A stretch of DNA of 64,000 bases. It comes from WHSO01 sp050485485. GTDB taxonomy: Bacteria > Pseudomonadota > Alphaproteobacteria > SMXQ01. Below are positions 35,861-56,224 of the stretch, one piece after another (position 1 is the first letter of the stretch; each line of letters starts with the position of its first letter). The notes beneath the pieces were generated by a model. It was not told the DNA's origin. It ran no database searches and saw only the letters and a program-made list of their open reading frames with translations. The stretch is taken from positions 21,472 to 85,471 of the forward strand of contig JBJHBM010000007.1 in the NCBI GenBank assembly GCA_050485485.1, in the 5' to 3' direction. The position numbers and the translations under genes were made by a program.

Positions 35861-36187
35861 TTACAGCCCGGAAGTGATGTCGATGGTCTGGCCCTCGGCG
35901 AGTGTGACGATGGCCTTCTTGAAATCGTCGCGCTTGCCGACTTGGCCGCGGAATCGCTTAACCTTGCCGAATTGCCGCACCGTGTTGACCGCCTTGACCT
36001 TGACCTTGAAGAGCTTCTCCACGGCGACCTTGATCTCAGGCTTGGTCGCGCTCAACGGCACGCGGAAGGTCACCTGATTGTGCTCCGAACCACGGGTGGA
36101 TTTCTCCGTGATCACGGGCGCGAGCACGAGATCAAACTTCTTGCCTTCGCCGACATGGACGTTGTTCGCATTCAGCCGCTTGGTCAT
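35861..36187 (-). CDS. rplW: 50S ribosomal protein L23
   Basis: 108 residues. VLAPVITEKSTRGSEHNQVT and FKVKVKAVNTVRQFGKVKRF are family signatures. It is the docking site for trigger factor and SRP at the exit tunnel. About ten N-terminal residues precede the usual start region. It overlaps rplD by 4 bases (ATGA). Confidence 0.96.
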   Translation of the reverse strand: MTKRLNANNVHVGEGKKFDLVLAPVITEKSTRGSEHNQVTFRVPLSATKPEIKVAVEKLFKVKVKAVNTVRQFGKVKRFRGQVGKRDDFKKAIVTLAEGQTIDITSGL

Positions 36188-36804
36188 TTCAGGCGCGCCT
36201 CCAGCGCATTGACGGCGTCCTTGGTCAGGACCAGAACATGCCGGCGCAAAATGTCGTAAACATTCGCGCCCATGCTCGGCAGCACATCGATGCCGACCAC
36301 ATTACGCGCGGCACGGGCGAAGCTCTCGTCCACCGCGGTACCATCGATGATCAGCGCCGAGTTCCAGCCGAGTTTCGCGAAACGCTGGGCGAGTGCCTTG
36401 GTTTTTGCCTCGCCGATCTTCGCCTCGTCCAACACCACGAGCTGCCCGGCCTGCTGCTTGGCAGAAAGTGCCGAGCGCAGGGCAAGTCTACGGACCTTCT
36501 TGGGCAGATCGGTGGCGTGGCTACGCGGCACCGGCCCATGGGCCACGCCCCCCCCCCTGAACTGCACCGAGCGGAGCGAGCCTTGGCGGGCACGGCCGGT
36601 GCCCTTCTGGCGATAGGGCTTCGCGGTGGTACCGCTGATCTGCGAGATCGTTTTGGTCGCATGGGTGCCGGCGCGGCGCTTGGCGCGCTGCCATTCGACG
36701 CAACGATGCATGATATCCGGACGCACCGCGGCACCGAACACTTCGTCCGAGAGCTCGATCGAACCGACGTTCTTGGCGTCGAGATTGATGACGTCGACTT
36801 TCAT
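36184..36804 (-). CDS. rplD: 50S ribosomal protein L4
   Basis: 206 residues. TKTISQISGTTAKPYRQKGT followed by GRARQGSLRSVQFRGGGVAH is the extended loop that reaches the exit tunnel. In E. coli L4 represses the S10 operon by binding its leader; only about 33 bases separate tufA and rpsJ here, so such a leader is absent. Confidence 0.97.
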   Translation of the reverse strand: MKVDVINLDAKNVGSIELSDEVFGAAVRPDIMHRCVEWQRAKRRAGTHATKTISQISGTTAKPYRQKGTGRARQGSLRSVQFRGGGVAHGPVPRSHATDLPKKVRRLALRSALSAKQQAGQLVVLDEAKIGEAKTKALAQRFAKLGWNSALIIDGTAVDESFARAARNVVGIDVLPSMGANVYDILRRHVLVLTKDAVNALEARLK

Positions 36805-36809
36805 GTCCG

Positions 36810-37559
36810 TCAGTCCTTCTTGTCCGCGTCGCCGGTCGCAGCTTCGCCGACGGCATCAGCGGGCGCTTCGGCGACAGGCGCCGCCTCGCCCGACACCGCT
36901 GCCGGATACGGCACATCCTTCGGGGCCACCTTCTTCACCGCATCTGAAATCAGCACGAACCCGCCCTCGGCACCAGGCACCGCGCCGCGAACCAGGATCA
37001 ATCCGGCCTCGTCGTCGGTCGAAACCACCTCGAGGTTCTGGACGGTCACGCGTTCGTCGCCGAGGTGGCCCGCCATCTTCTTATTCTTGAACACACGGCC
37101 CGGGTCCTGGCGATTGCCGGTGGAGCCGTGGGAGCGGTGCGAAATCGACACGCCGTGGCTCGCCTCGAGACCTCGGAAGTTCCAACGCTTCATGGCACCG
37201 GCAAAGCCCTTGCCGATGGTGGTGCCGACCACGTCCACGTATTGCCCGGCGACGAAATGGCTAGCCTTGATCTCGCTACCCACCGGCACGAGAGCATCCT
37301 CGGCTACGCGGAACTCCGCGAGCTTCTTCTTAGGCTCGACCTGCGCCTTGGCAAAGTGACCGCGCATCGGCTTCGAGATGCGCTTGACCTTGGCTTGGCC
37401 GAGACCGAGCTGCACTGCGGTATAACCGTCGCGCTCGGCGGTCCTATGGGCCACCACCTGGCACCCCTTCACGCTGAGGACTGTCACCGGCACGTGCCGG
37501 CCGTCCTCCGCGAAGACCCGGGTCATTCCCATTTTCTGTGCGATCAATCCGGTACGCAT
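36810..37559 (-). CDS. rplC: 50S ribosomal protein L3
   Basis: 249 residues. It starts MRTGLIAQKMGMTRVFAEDG and contains HGVSISHRSHGSTGNRQDPG, the loop reaching the peptidyl transferase centre, with the methylated Gln position in GNRQDPG. It carries an extra C-terminal tail of about 30 residues rich in Ala, Glu and Asp. An in-frame ATG four codons upstream (37571) is possible; 37559 gives the family N terminus. Confidence 0.95.
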   Translation of the reverse strand: MRTGLIAQKMGMTRVFAEDGRHVPVTVLSVKGCQVVAHRTAERDGYTAVQLGLGQAKVKRISKPMRGHFAKAQVEPKKKLAEFRVAEDALVPVGSEIKASHFVAGQYVDVVGTTIGKGFAGAMKRWNFRGLEASHGVSISHRSHGSTGNRQDPGRVFKNKKMAGHLGDERVTVQNLEVVSTDDEAGLILVRGAVPGAEGGFVLISDAVKKVAPKDVPYPAAVSGEAAPVAEAPADAVGEAATGDADKKD

Positions 37560-37589
37560 GGCCCTATCCATGTTCTCCGAAGCGTTCCG

Positions 37590-37898
37590 CTACAACCGGA
37601 TCTCGACGTCCACGCCGGCGGCAAGATCGAGCTTCATCAGCGCATCCACCGTCTGGGGAGTCGGGTCCACGATATCCAACAGCCGCTTGTGGGTGCGGAT
37701 TTCGAACTGTTCGCGGGATTTCTTGTCTACATGAGGCGAGCGCAGAACCGTAAAGCGCTCGATAGAGGTCGGCAGCGGAATCGGACCGCGGACACGGGCC
37801 CCCGTGCGCTTGGCGGTCGAGACGATCTCGCTGGTCGACTGGTCCAGCAGGCGATGATCGAACGCCTTCAGCCTGATGCGGATATTTTGGCTTTCCAT
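37590..37898 (-). CDS. rpsJ: 30S ribosomal protein S10
   Basis: 102 residues, usual length. SQNIRIRLKAFDHRLLDQST start and HKRLLDIVDPTPQTVDALMK. It also acts with NusB in antitermination. The gap to tufA is only 33 bases, so the S10 operon is probably transcribed together with the str operon. Confidence 0.98.
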   Translation of the reverse strand: MESQNIRIRLKAFDHRLLDQSTSEIVSTAKRTGARVRGPIPLPTSIERFTVLRSPHVDKKSREQFEIRTHKRLLDIVDPTPQTVDALMKLDLAAGVDVEIRL

Positions 37899-37930
37899 GA
37901 TCCTGTCCCGTGTCTGGGCGCTTGCGCCTG

Positions 37931-39131
<1,201 letters not shown>

Positions 39132-39143
39132 CCGTCAATTCAA

Positions 39144-41222
<2,079 letters not shown>

Positions 41223-41270
41223 GACGAATCCTGAACCTTGAATGTTGACGGCGAGCCGTTTCCGTCCCCG

Positions 41271-41741
41271 CTACCAGCGATAATGGGAGAAGGCCTTGTT
41301 GGCCTCCGCCATGCGATGGGTGTCCTCCCGCTTTTTCACCGCGTTGCCGCGGCTGTTGGAAGCATCGAGCAGTTCGCCCGAAAGGCGGTCCACCATCGTG
41401 TTCTCGTTGCGGGCGCGGGCGGCGTCGATGATCCAGCGGATCGCAAGCGCCTGTCGGCGGTCGGCACGGACCTCGACCGGCACCTGATAGGTGGCGCCGC
41501 CGACACGGCGCGAACGCACCTCGATTGCCGGCTTCACATTGTCGAGCGCCTCGTGAAACACCTTGACCGGATCGCCCTTGGTCTTGGTCGCGATGGTGTC
41601 GAAGGCGCCGTAGACGATCCGCTCGGCAGCCGACTTCTTGCCGTCGTACATCAGGCAGTTCATGAACTTGGACACCACCACGTCCCCGAACTTCGGGTCG
41701 GGCAGGATCTCGCGCTTTTCCGCGGCGTGGCGACGGGACAT
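41271..41741 (-). CDS. rpsG: 30S ribosomal protein S7
   Basis: 156 residues. MSRRHAAEKREILPDPKFGD start, KFMNCLMYDGKKSAAERIVY and SRRVGGATYQVPVEVRADRR. Primary assembly protein of the 30S head, and the autogenous repressor of the str operon in E. coli. It follows rpsL by 12 bases. Confidence 0.98.
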   Translation of the reverse strand: MSRRHAAEKREILPDPKFGDVVVSKFMNCLMYDGKKSAAERIVYGAFDTIATKTKGDPVKVFHEALDNVKPAIEVRSRRVGGATYQVPVEVRADRRQALAIRWIIDAARARNENTMVDRLSGELLDASNSRGNAVKKREDTHRMAEANKAFSHYRW

Positions 41742-41753
41742 CTCGGCCTCCCC

Positions 41754-42125
41754 TTACTTCGGACGCTTGGCGCCGTACTTGGAACGGCGCTGACGGCGCT
41801 CGACGACGCCCTGGGTGTCGAGCGTGCCGCGGATGATGTGATAGCGGACACCCGGAAGGTCCTTTACGCGGCCGCCGCGGATCATCACGACCGAGTGCTC
41901 CTGCAGGTTGTGCTTCTCACCAGGGATGTAGCTGATCACCTCGTAACCGTTGGTGAGCCGCACGCGCGCGACCTTGCGCTGCGCCGAGTTCGGCTTCTTC
42001 GGCGTGACCACGTAGACGCGCGTGCAGACGCCGCGCTTCTGCGGACATGCCTGCATGGCGGGCGCCTTGTTGCGCGCCACCGGCCGCTGGCGCGGCTTGT
42101 TGATCAGCTGGTTCATCGTCGGCAT
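41754..42125 (-). CDS. rpsL: 30S ribosomal protein S12
   Basis: 123 residues, exactly the usual length, at the decoding centre. TPKKPNS (41-47) and GGRVKDLPG (84-92) carry the lysines at 43 and 88, so streptomycin sensitivity is expected. Residue 49 is Gln (NSAQRK), where Leu or Met is usual. The Asp89 methylthiolation site is present. The ATG at 42125 is preferred over a longer in-frame opening. First gene of the str operon, with its own promoter about 210 bases upstream. Confidence 0.97.
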   Translation of the reverse strand: MPTMNQLINKPRQRPVARNKAPAMQACPQKRGVCTRVYVVTPKKPNSAQRKVARVRLTNGYEVISYIPGEKHNLQEHSVVMIRGGRVKDLPGVRYHIIRGTLDTQGVVERRQRRSKYGAKRPK

Positions 42126-42339
42126 CGGGCCAAACCTTCCAAAGTTGCCTTCCGGGCGCGCGAACAACGCGCGTTCACGTAATCCAAAACAAGCGAGCGC
42201 ATGCGCAGCTGCCGCGATCCGCTCGCCACTGTCCATAAAGACGGCCCGCGCGACCCGCGCGCAAGCCTATGTTTAGAGCCAAAAACTCTGGGACCGCGTC
42301 TAGGATGGACACCTACCACCGGGCCCGAAGGGAGCGCGC

Positions 42340-42368
42340 ATACTAGTGACGCGCCCGGATGGCGTCAA
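42340..42368 (-). promoter_or_regulatory. Sigma-70-type promoter for the str operon (rpsL)
   Basis: TTGACG (42363-42368), 17 bases, TAGTAT (42340-42345) on the minus strand. It would give a leader of about 205 bases before the rpsL start at 42125. Elsewhere the 440-base gap between rpoC and rpsL holds no gene that I can support. Confidence 0.75.
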
Positions 42369-42485
42369 CCCCGATTTCGGGCCTGATTCCGCGCGAAAAA
42401 TCGCGGATTCGCGGACGCCGTCAATCGCGCTCCGGGGGGCCTGAAATTACCGAAACCCACCCCTTAAATTAAGCGCCCCCGAACG

Positions 42486-42515
42486 CCCGCGCCCCGGACG
42501 GAACCGGGGCGCGGG
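42486..42515 (-). terminator. Stem-loop downstream of rpoC
   Basis: A perfect 12-base-pair stem (CCCGCGCCCCGG / CCGGGGCGCGGG) with a 6-base loop, about 50 bases after the rpoC stop. No run of T follows directly; an AT-rich TTAATTTAA lies about 15 bases on. It probably ends or attenuates rpoBC transcription. Confidence 0.65.
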
Positions 42516-42565
42516 TCGGTCGCCCATACGGAAATATGCGGGCGTCGGGATGCGGACGGAACGGC

Positions 42566-46747
<4,182 letters not shown>

Positions 46748-46835
46748 CAAAACTCTCCTGCTCTCTTGCCGGGACCGGCCCGGCGGCCGGACGACCGAAG
46801 CCGCCCGAGAATATCCGTGGTCACGTCCGCCGCGA

Positions 46836-51005
<4,170 letters not shown>

Positions 51006-51092
51006 GGATGCTGGTCCTTTTGAACGACGCGTTGAACTCGACCGGGCGGCCGGAACCGCCTCGAAACCGGCTGCCGCCGCGCGGCATGTCTT

Positions 51093-51142
51093 AACCCTTA
51101 CTTCGCGGCCACGCCGCAACCCTTACTCAGCGGCCATGCCGC
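51093..51142. repeat. 25-base tandem duplication in the rpoB leader
   Basis: Two adjacent 25-base units, each beginning AACCCTTACT and ending GCCGC, differ at only three positions. They lie 88 bases upstream of rpoB on its 5' side. The function is unknown; slippage or a regulatory repeat are both possible. Confidence 0.7.
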
Positions 51143-51220
51143 CTTTTGCGTGCCGCGACACCGCTTGGGTCCCGGGGGCGCCCCCGGAACCCGCGCGACG
51201 TTCGATACTCGGTCCGGGCC

Positions 51221-51297
51221 TAGTGTGACGGATTCAAAGTTCCTGATGCAGTTCGGGGCAAATACCGAAAGGAACTTCAAATCCAGATCCCATACTA
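51221..51297. repeat. MITE-like inverted repeat 1, between rplL and rpoB
   Basis: A 77-base palindromic unit. The arms GGATTCAAAGTTCCT (51230-51244) and AGGAACTTCAAATCC (51270-51284) match at 13 of 15 positions, and both outer ends carry CTAG, so TA flanks each side, as for IS630/mariner-type insertions. No transposase is present. It could equally serve as an RNA stem in the rplJL-rpoBC transcript. Confidence 0.6.
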
Positions 51298-51313
51298 GAA
51301 ACCAATAATCCTA

Positions 51314-51383
51314 GTGTCGTTTCGGTTCAGACGTTCGCAAGGTGGTTGCCCAAAAATAAAGCGAACTTCTGAACTACGACACC
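51314..51383. repeat. MITE-like inverted repeat 2, between rplL and rpoB
   Basis: A second, different palindrome right beside the first. The left arm (51314-51338) has GTGTCGT, GTTCAGA and GTTCGC blocks; the right arm (51361-51382) has the same blocks in reverse complement with fewer bases between them. CTAG precedes the left end. It lies 15 bases from the rplL stop, where a terminator or RNase III site would be expected. Confidence 0.6.
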
Positions 51384-51397
51384 AAGCCCGGAGAACG

Positions 51398-51772
51398 CTA
51401 CTTCAGCTCGACCTTGGCGCCGGCGCCTTCGAGCTGCTCCTTGAGCTTGGCGGCCTCGTCCTTGGACACGCCTTCCTTGACGGTCTTCGGCGCGCCCTCG
51501 ACCAGGTCCTTGGCCTCCTTGAGGCCGAGGCCCGTGATCGCGCGGACCTCCTTGATCACGTTGATCTTCTTGTCGCCGGCGGCGGCCAGGACCACGTCGA
51601 ACGTGTCCTTGACCTCTTCGGCGGCGGCGGCAGGCGCTCCAGCCACGGCCGCGACGGCGACCGGCGCGGCGGCGGAAACGCCCCACTTCTCCTCGAGCAG
51701 TTTCGACAGCTCGGCCGCTTCCATCACGGTCAGGGTCGAAAGCTCGTCTGCGATTTTCTGAATGTCAGCCAT
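51398..51772 (-). CDS. rplL: 50S ribosomal protein L7/L12
   Basis: 124 residues. N-terminal dimerisation region (IQKIADELSTLTVMEAAELS), an alanine-rich hinge (about 35-52) and the C-terminal factor-binding domain with KINVIKEVRAITGLGLKEAK. It recruits translation GTPases to the stalk. It follows rplJ by 45 bases. Confidence 0.98.
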   Translation of the reverse strand: MADIQKIADELSTLTVMEAAELSKLLEEKWGVSAAAPVAVAAVAGAPAAAAEEVKDTFDVVLAAAGDKKINVIKEVRAITGLGLKEAKDLVEGAPKTVKEGVSKDEAAKLKEQLEGAGAKVELK

Positions 51773-51817
51773 TTCATCTCACTCCGTTGTAAGGCTTGAA
51801 CTTCTGCATGGGGACGG

Positions 51818-52336
51818 CTAGGCCGCCTCTCCCTTGTCGGCATAGGCCTGAATGACGCGGGCCACCTGGCTCGCCGGGGCGCCGAGCACCCGGGCGACGC
51901 GGGTCGCCGGCGTCTGAAGCATGCCGACCAACCGGGCGCGCAGCTCGTCGAGCGACGGGAGCGAGGCCAGCGACTTGACCGCGTCCACGTCGAGCATCTT
52001 GCCGTCGAGCGCTCCGCCGACGAGAACGAGCTTCTCGTTCTCCTTGGCGAAGTTGACGGCCACCTTGGCCGCGGCCACCGGGTCCGACGACGTCGCGACG
52101 GCGACGGGTCCGGTGAACATCGGCGCAAGCTCGGCGAACTTCGTGCCTTCGAGGGCGAGACGGGCGAGCCGGTTCTTGGTCACCTTGAAACCGGCACCCG
52201 CTTCACGCATCTGGCGGCGGAGCTTGGAGGATTCCGCCACCGTCAGGCCGCTCTGCCGGGTGACAACCACGAGGTTGGCCCCTTCGAACATGCCCTTGAG
52301 CGAAGCGACCAGGTTCTGTTTCTCGGTCCGGTCCAC
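51818..52336 (-). CDS. rplJ: 50S ribosomal protein L10
   Basis: 172 residues. MDRTEKQNLVASLKGMFEGA start, GAGFKVTKNRLARLALEGT in the globular domain, and a C-terminal helix that binds L7/L12 dimers. L10 commonly represses its own operon by binding the mRNA leader. The 275-base leader here contains strong hairpins (see separate entries). Confidence 0.97.
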   Translation of the reverse strand: MDRTEKQNLVASLKGMFEGANLVVVTRQSGLTVAESSKLRRQMREAGAGFKVTKNRLARLALEGTKFAELAPMFTGPVAVATSSDPVAAAKVAVNFAKENEKLVLVGGALDGKMLDVDAVKSLASLPSLDELRARLVGMLQTPATRVARVLGAPASQVARVIQAYADKGEAA

Positions 52337-52390
52337 TTTCGTCTCCTACAGTGCCGTGGCGGACGGATGCCCGCCGCGGCGTTACACACT

Positions 52391-52417
52391 GGACCCTCGG
52401 GGGCGCCCCGCGGGTCC
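52391..52417 (-). promoter_or_regulatory. Hairpin in the rplJ leader
   Basis: GGACCC pairs with GGGTCC and, after one mismatch, CGGGG with CCCCG around a 3-base loop. It lies 55 bases upstream of the rplJ start. It may be part of an L10-responsive or attenuator structure, but I cannot match it to a known L10 leader. Confidence 0.5.
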
Positions 52418-52541
52418 GCTCCCCTGTCCCAGAAGTTCAAGCCCGGGCCCCCACGAACTGGGTCGGAGCGCCGGGTTCGACTCCCGTCTATGCAGGCCAT
52501 TAAGCCCCGGCGTGCCGAGGCACCTGCAGTCTCGGACAGGC

Positions 52542-52590
52542 GGGCGGAGGCGAGCCTCCGCCCTTACCCGCCCCGGCCCGGAGGCCGGGG
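52542..52590 (-). promoter_or_regulatory. Two GC-rich hairpins between rplA and rplJ
   Basis: Hairpin one (52571-52590) has an 8-base-pair stem CCCCGGCC/GGCCGGGG with a 4-base loop. Hairpin two (52542-52563) has a 9-10-base-pair stem GGGCGGAGG/CCTCCGCCC. Neither is followed by a T run. They follow the rplA stop and probably form a partial terminator or attenuator before rplJL-rpoBC. Confidence 0.55.
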
Positions 52591-52611
52591 GGATCTCGGT
52601 GAGCCCGGCGC

Positions 52612-53307
52612 CTAGGCGCTCAGGCTCGAAATCTCGAGGCGCAGGCCCGGCCCCATGGTGGAGCTGAGCGAGGCCTTCCTGACGTAGACGCCCTTCGCGC
52701 CCGAAGGCTTGGCCTTCAGGATGGCGTCGAAGAACGCGCGCGTGTTCTCGACCAGCGCGTCCTCGGGGAACGACACCTTGCCGATCCCGGCGTGGACGAT
52801 GCCAGCCTTCTCCGCGCGGAACTCGAGCTGGCCGCCCTTGACGGCCTTGACCGCCTTGGCGACGTCGGGCGTGACCGTGCCGAGCTTCGGGTTCGGCATC
52901 AGGCCGCGCGGGCCCAGCACCTTGCCGAGGCGCCCCACCACGCCCATCATGTCGGGGGTGGCGATGCAGCGGTCGAAGTCGATCTTGCCGCCCTGGACCG
53001 CCTCCGCGAGGTCCTCGGCACCCACCACGTCGGCGCCGGCGGCCTTGGCCGCCTCGGCCTTGTCGCCCTTGGCGAACACCGCGACGCGCACCGGCTTACC
53101 GGTGCCGTGGGGCAGCGAGATCACACCGCGCACCATCTGGTCGGCGTGGCGCGGGTCGATGTTGAGATTGACCGCGATCTCGACCGTCTCGTCGAACTTC
53201 GCCTTGGCGCGCTCCTTGATGAGCTTGACCGCCTGGGTCACGTCGTAGGCGGCCTCGGGGCTGATGCCTTCGGCGGCCGCACGCATGCGCTTTCCGATCT
53301 TCGCCAT
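52612..53307 (-). CDS. rplA: 50S ribosomal protein L1
   Basis: 231 residues. MRGVISLPHGTGKPVRVAVF and GRLGKVLGPRGLMPNPKLGT are the RNA-binding signatures. It forms the L1 stalk that moves E-site tRNA. In E. coli L1 represses rplKA by binding the leader. It starts 3 bases after the rplK stop. Confidence 0.98.
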   Translation of the reverse strand: MAKIGKRMRAAAEGISPEAAYDVTQAVKLIKERAKAKFDETVEIAVNLNIDPRHADQMVRGVISLPHGTGKPVRVAVFAKGDKAEAAKAAGADVVGAEDLAEAVQGGKIDFDRCIATPDMMGVVGRLGKVLGPRGLMPNPKLGTVTPDVAKAVKAVKGGQLEFRAEKAGIVHAGIGKVSFPEDALVENTRAFFDAILKAKPSGAKGVYVRKASLSSTMGPGLRLEISSLSA

Positions 53308-53310
53308 GGC

Positions 53311-53745
53311 CTACTCCACCACCTCGATGCCCATGGAGCGCGCCGAGCCCGCGATGATCTTCATCGCCTGATCGACGTCGTGTGCGTTGAGATCGACCAT
53401 CTTCTTCTCGGCGATCTCGCGCACCTGCGCTTTCGTGACCGAGCCCGCCTTGGCGGTGCCCGGGGTCTTGGAGCCGCTCTGCACCTTGGCGGCCTTCTTG
53501 AGGAAGTAGCTCGCCGGCGGCGTCTTCATCACGAACGAGAAGCTGCGGTCCTGGTAGACGGTGATGACCACCGGGATCGGCATGCCCGCCTCGAAGCCTT
53601 GGGACTGGGTCTGCGCGTTGAACTGCTTGCAGAACTCCATGATGTTGACGCCGTGCTGACCGAGCGCGGGCCCGATCGGCGGCGACGGATTCGCCTGGCC
53701 GGCCGGAACCTGGAGCTTGATGTAGCCCGTTTCCTTCTTTGCCAT
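53311..53745 (-). CDS. rplK: 50S ribosomal protein L11
   Basis: 144 residues. KLQVPAGQANPSPPIGPALG is the conserved N-terminal segment, the thiostrepton-linked proline region; the C-terminal RNA-binding domain ends in ARSMGIEVVE. Part of the GTPase-associated centre and needed for RelA activation. Confidence 0.98.
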   Translation of the reverse strand: MAKKETGYIKLQVPAGQANPSPPIGPALGQHGVNIMEFCKQFNAQTQSQGFEAGMPIPVVITVYQDRSFSFVMKTPPASYFLKKAAKVQSGSKTPGTAKAGSVTKAQVREIAEKKMVDLNAHDVDQAMKIIAGSARSMGIEVVE

Positions 53746-53844
53746 AGTCTGCCCTTTCTGTTTCCGCCGGCGCGTCCCGCACCGGCTCTGGGGTGCGTGG
53801 TGCGGCCCCTCCTGGACTTCGGAGGACGGCCTCCCACGCGGATC

Positions 53845-53863
53845 GCCGGGCCCGCGGCCCGGC
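53845..53863 (-). other. Hairpin between nusG and rplK
   Basis: A perfect 8-base-pair stem GCCGGGCC/GGCCCGGC with a 3-base loop, in the 139-base gap after nusG. No T run follows. It could mark a partial terminator or the L1-responsive rplKA leader. Confidence 0.4.
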
Positions 53864-53884
53864 CTGCTTACGCTCTACGGAACC

Positions 53885-54415
53885 TCACGCCTTCTCGACC
53901 TGGGCGTACTCGAGCTCGACCGGGGTCGAGCGGCCGAAGATCGAGACCGCGACCTTGAGCCGCGCGCGCTCCTCGTCCACTTCCTCGACGAAGCCCGAGA
54001 ACGACTGGAACGGCCCGTCGCAGACCCGCACCTGCTCGCCGATCTCGAAGGTGATCGAGGGCTTGGGCCGCTCGATGCCCTCCTGCACCTGGCGCAGGAT
54101 CTGGTCGACCTCGCGCTGGGGCACCGGCACCGGCCGCTGCCCCGAGCCCAGGAACCCGGTCACCTTGGGCGTGTTCTTGACCAGGTGCCAGGTGTCGTCG
54201 GTCAGCTCCATCTTCACCAACACGTAGCCCGGGAAGAACTTGCGCTCGGCCTGGACCTTGGCGCCGCGGCGCATCTCCACGACCTCCTCGGTCGGCACCA
54301 GCACCTCCGCCACCAGCTCGCCCATGCCCTTGGCGTCGGCCTGCTCGCGGATCGACTCCGCGACCTTCTTCTCGAAGCCGGAATAGACGTGAACGACGTA
54401 CCACTGCTGCGCCAT
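53885..54415 (-). CDS. nusG: Transcription termination/antitermination factor NusG
   Basis: 176 residues. The NGN domain begins QQWYVVHVYSGFEKKVAESI, followed by FFPGYVLVKMEL. The C-terminal KOW domain (FEIGEQVRVCDGPF, then FGRSTPVELEY) binds Rho or S10. It links RNA polymerase to the ribosome or Rho. It follows secE by 18 bases. Confidence 0.98.
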   Translation of the reverse strand: MAQQWYVVHVYSGFEKKVAESIREQADAKGMGELVAEVLVPTEEVVEMRRGAKVQAERKFFPGYVLVKMELTDDTWHLVKNTPKVTGFLGSGQRPVPVPQREVDQILRQVQEGIERPKPSITFEIGEQVRVCDGPFQSFSGFVEEVDEERARLKVAVSIFGRSTPVELEYAQVEKA

Positions 54416-54433
54416 ATGACCCGCCCGGCTGAC

Positions 54434-54631
54434 CTAGTTTCCGAATCCCAGGATGAACCGCACCCCGATCGACAGCAGCTGGTCCACGATCATGAAGAAG
54501 ATCGCCGCCAGCGTCGCCATGATGAACACCATGACGGTGGTGATGAGGGTCTCCTTCCGGGTCGGCCAGGTGACCTTGGCGATCTCCTGGCGGACCTCCC
54601 GGATGAGTTGGATCGGTGACGTCTTGGCCAT
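54434..54631 (-). CDS. secE: Protein translocase subunit SecE, short form
   Basis: 65 residues with one membrane segment (about 38-60), the form usual outside enterobacteria. IQLIREVRQEIAKVTWPTRK is the amphipathic helix signature, with the WP pair. It clamps the SecY halves. Confidence 0.96.
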   Translation of the reverse strand: MAKTSPIQLIREVRQEIAKVTWPTRKETLITTVMVFIMATLAAIFFMIVDQLLSIGVRFILGFGN

Positions 54632-54677
54632 CTGAACTCGTTACCCGGAGCGGCGCCCGCGCGCCGGTCCCTGATGC

Positions 54678-54753
54678 TGGCAGGAGCGGAGGGTCTCGAA
54701 CCCCCAACCTCCGGTTTTGGAGACCGGCGCTCTACCAATTGAGCTACGCTCCT
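54678..54753 (-). tRNA. tRNA-Trp(CCA)
   Basis: 76 bases with CCA encoded. Acceptor AGGAGCG/CGCTCCT, anticodon stem CCGGT/ACCGG around CTCCAAA giving anticodon CCA, T-loop TTCGAGA. It lies between tufB and secE, a common alphaproteobacterial arrangement. Confidence 0.96.
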
Positions 54754-54819
54754 TCGCGGTTCCGGCGGCGGCGATCGCGGGGGCGCCGCCTGCCCGAACC
54801 CGACCTCTCGCCGGCCGTC

Positions 54820-56020
<1,201 letters not shown>

Positions 56021-56079
56021 TTCCTTGCCGTATTGCCCTAGGCGTCCTGTCGCTGCGGCCGCCGCCGGCCGTTCAAGTC

Positions 56080-56153
56080 TGGAGCGGGTGATGGGAATCG
56101 AACCCACGTAACCAGCTTGGAAGGCTGGGGCTCTACCATTGAGCTACACCCGC
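56080..56153 (-). tRNA. tRNA-Gly(TCC)
   Basis: 74 bases with CCA encoded. Acceptor GCGGGTG/CACCCGC, anticodon stem CCAGC/GCTGG around CTTCCAA giving anticodon TCC, T-loop TTCGATT. It lies between tRNA-Tyr and tufB. Confidence 0.96.
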
Positions 56154-56224
56154 CGAATTCGCCTCTAACCTTTCAGGTGGTCCTCTTTACCGATCCCGTT
56201 TCCGCGCCCGGCCCCCGGATAGAG

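Noticed and set aside
42201..42386. Small plus-strand frame (61 codons) opposite the rpsL leader
   Set aside because: No ribosome site, no recognisable product, and it crosses the rpsL promoter in antisense. Likely chance.
51006..51397. A coding sequence in the rpoB-rplL gap
   Set aside because: Only short frames occur and they coincide with palindromes or the in-frame upstream extension of rpoB. No ribosome site or family match.
52465..52505. Sequence like a tRNA T-arm (GGGTTCGACTCCCG) in the rplA-rplJ gap
   Set aside because: No matching 5' half, D-arm or acceptor stem is present, and the T-stem pairs only 4 of 5. Too short to claim a tRNA or tmRNA remnant.
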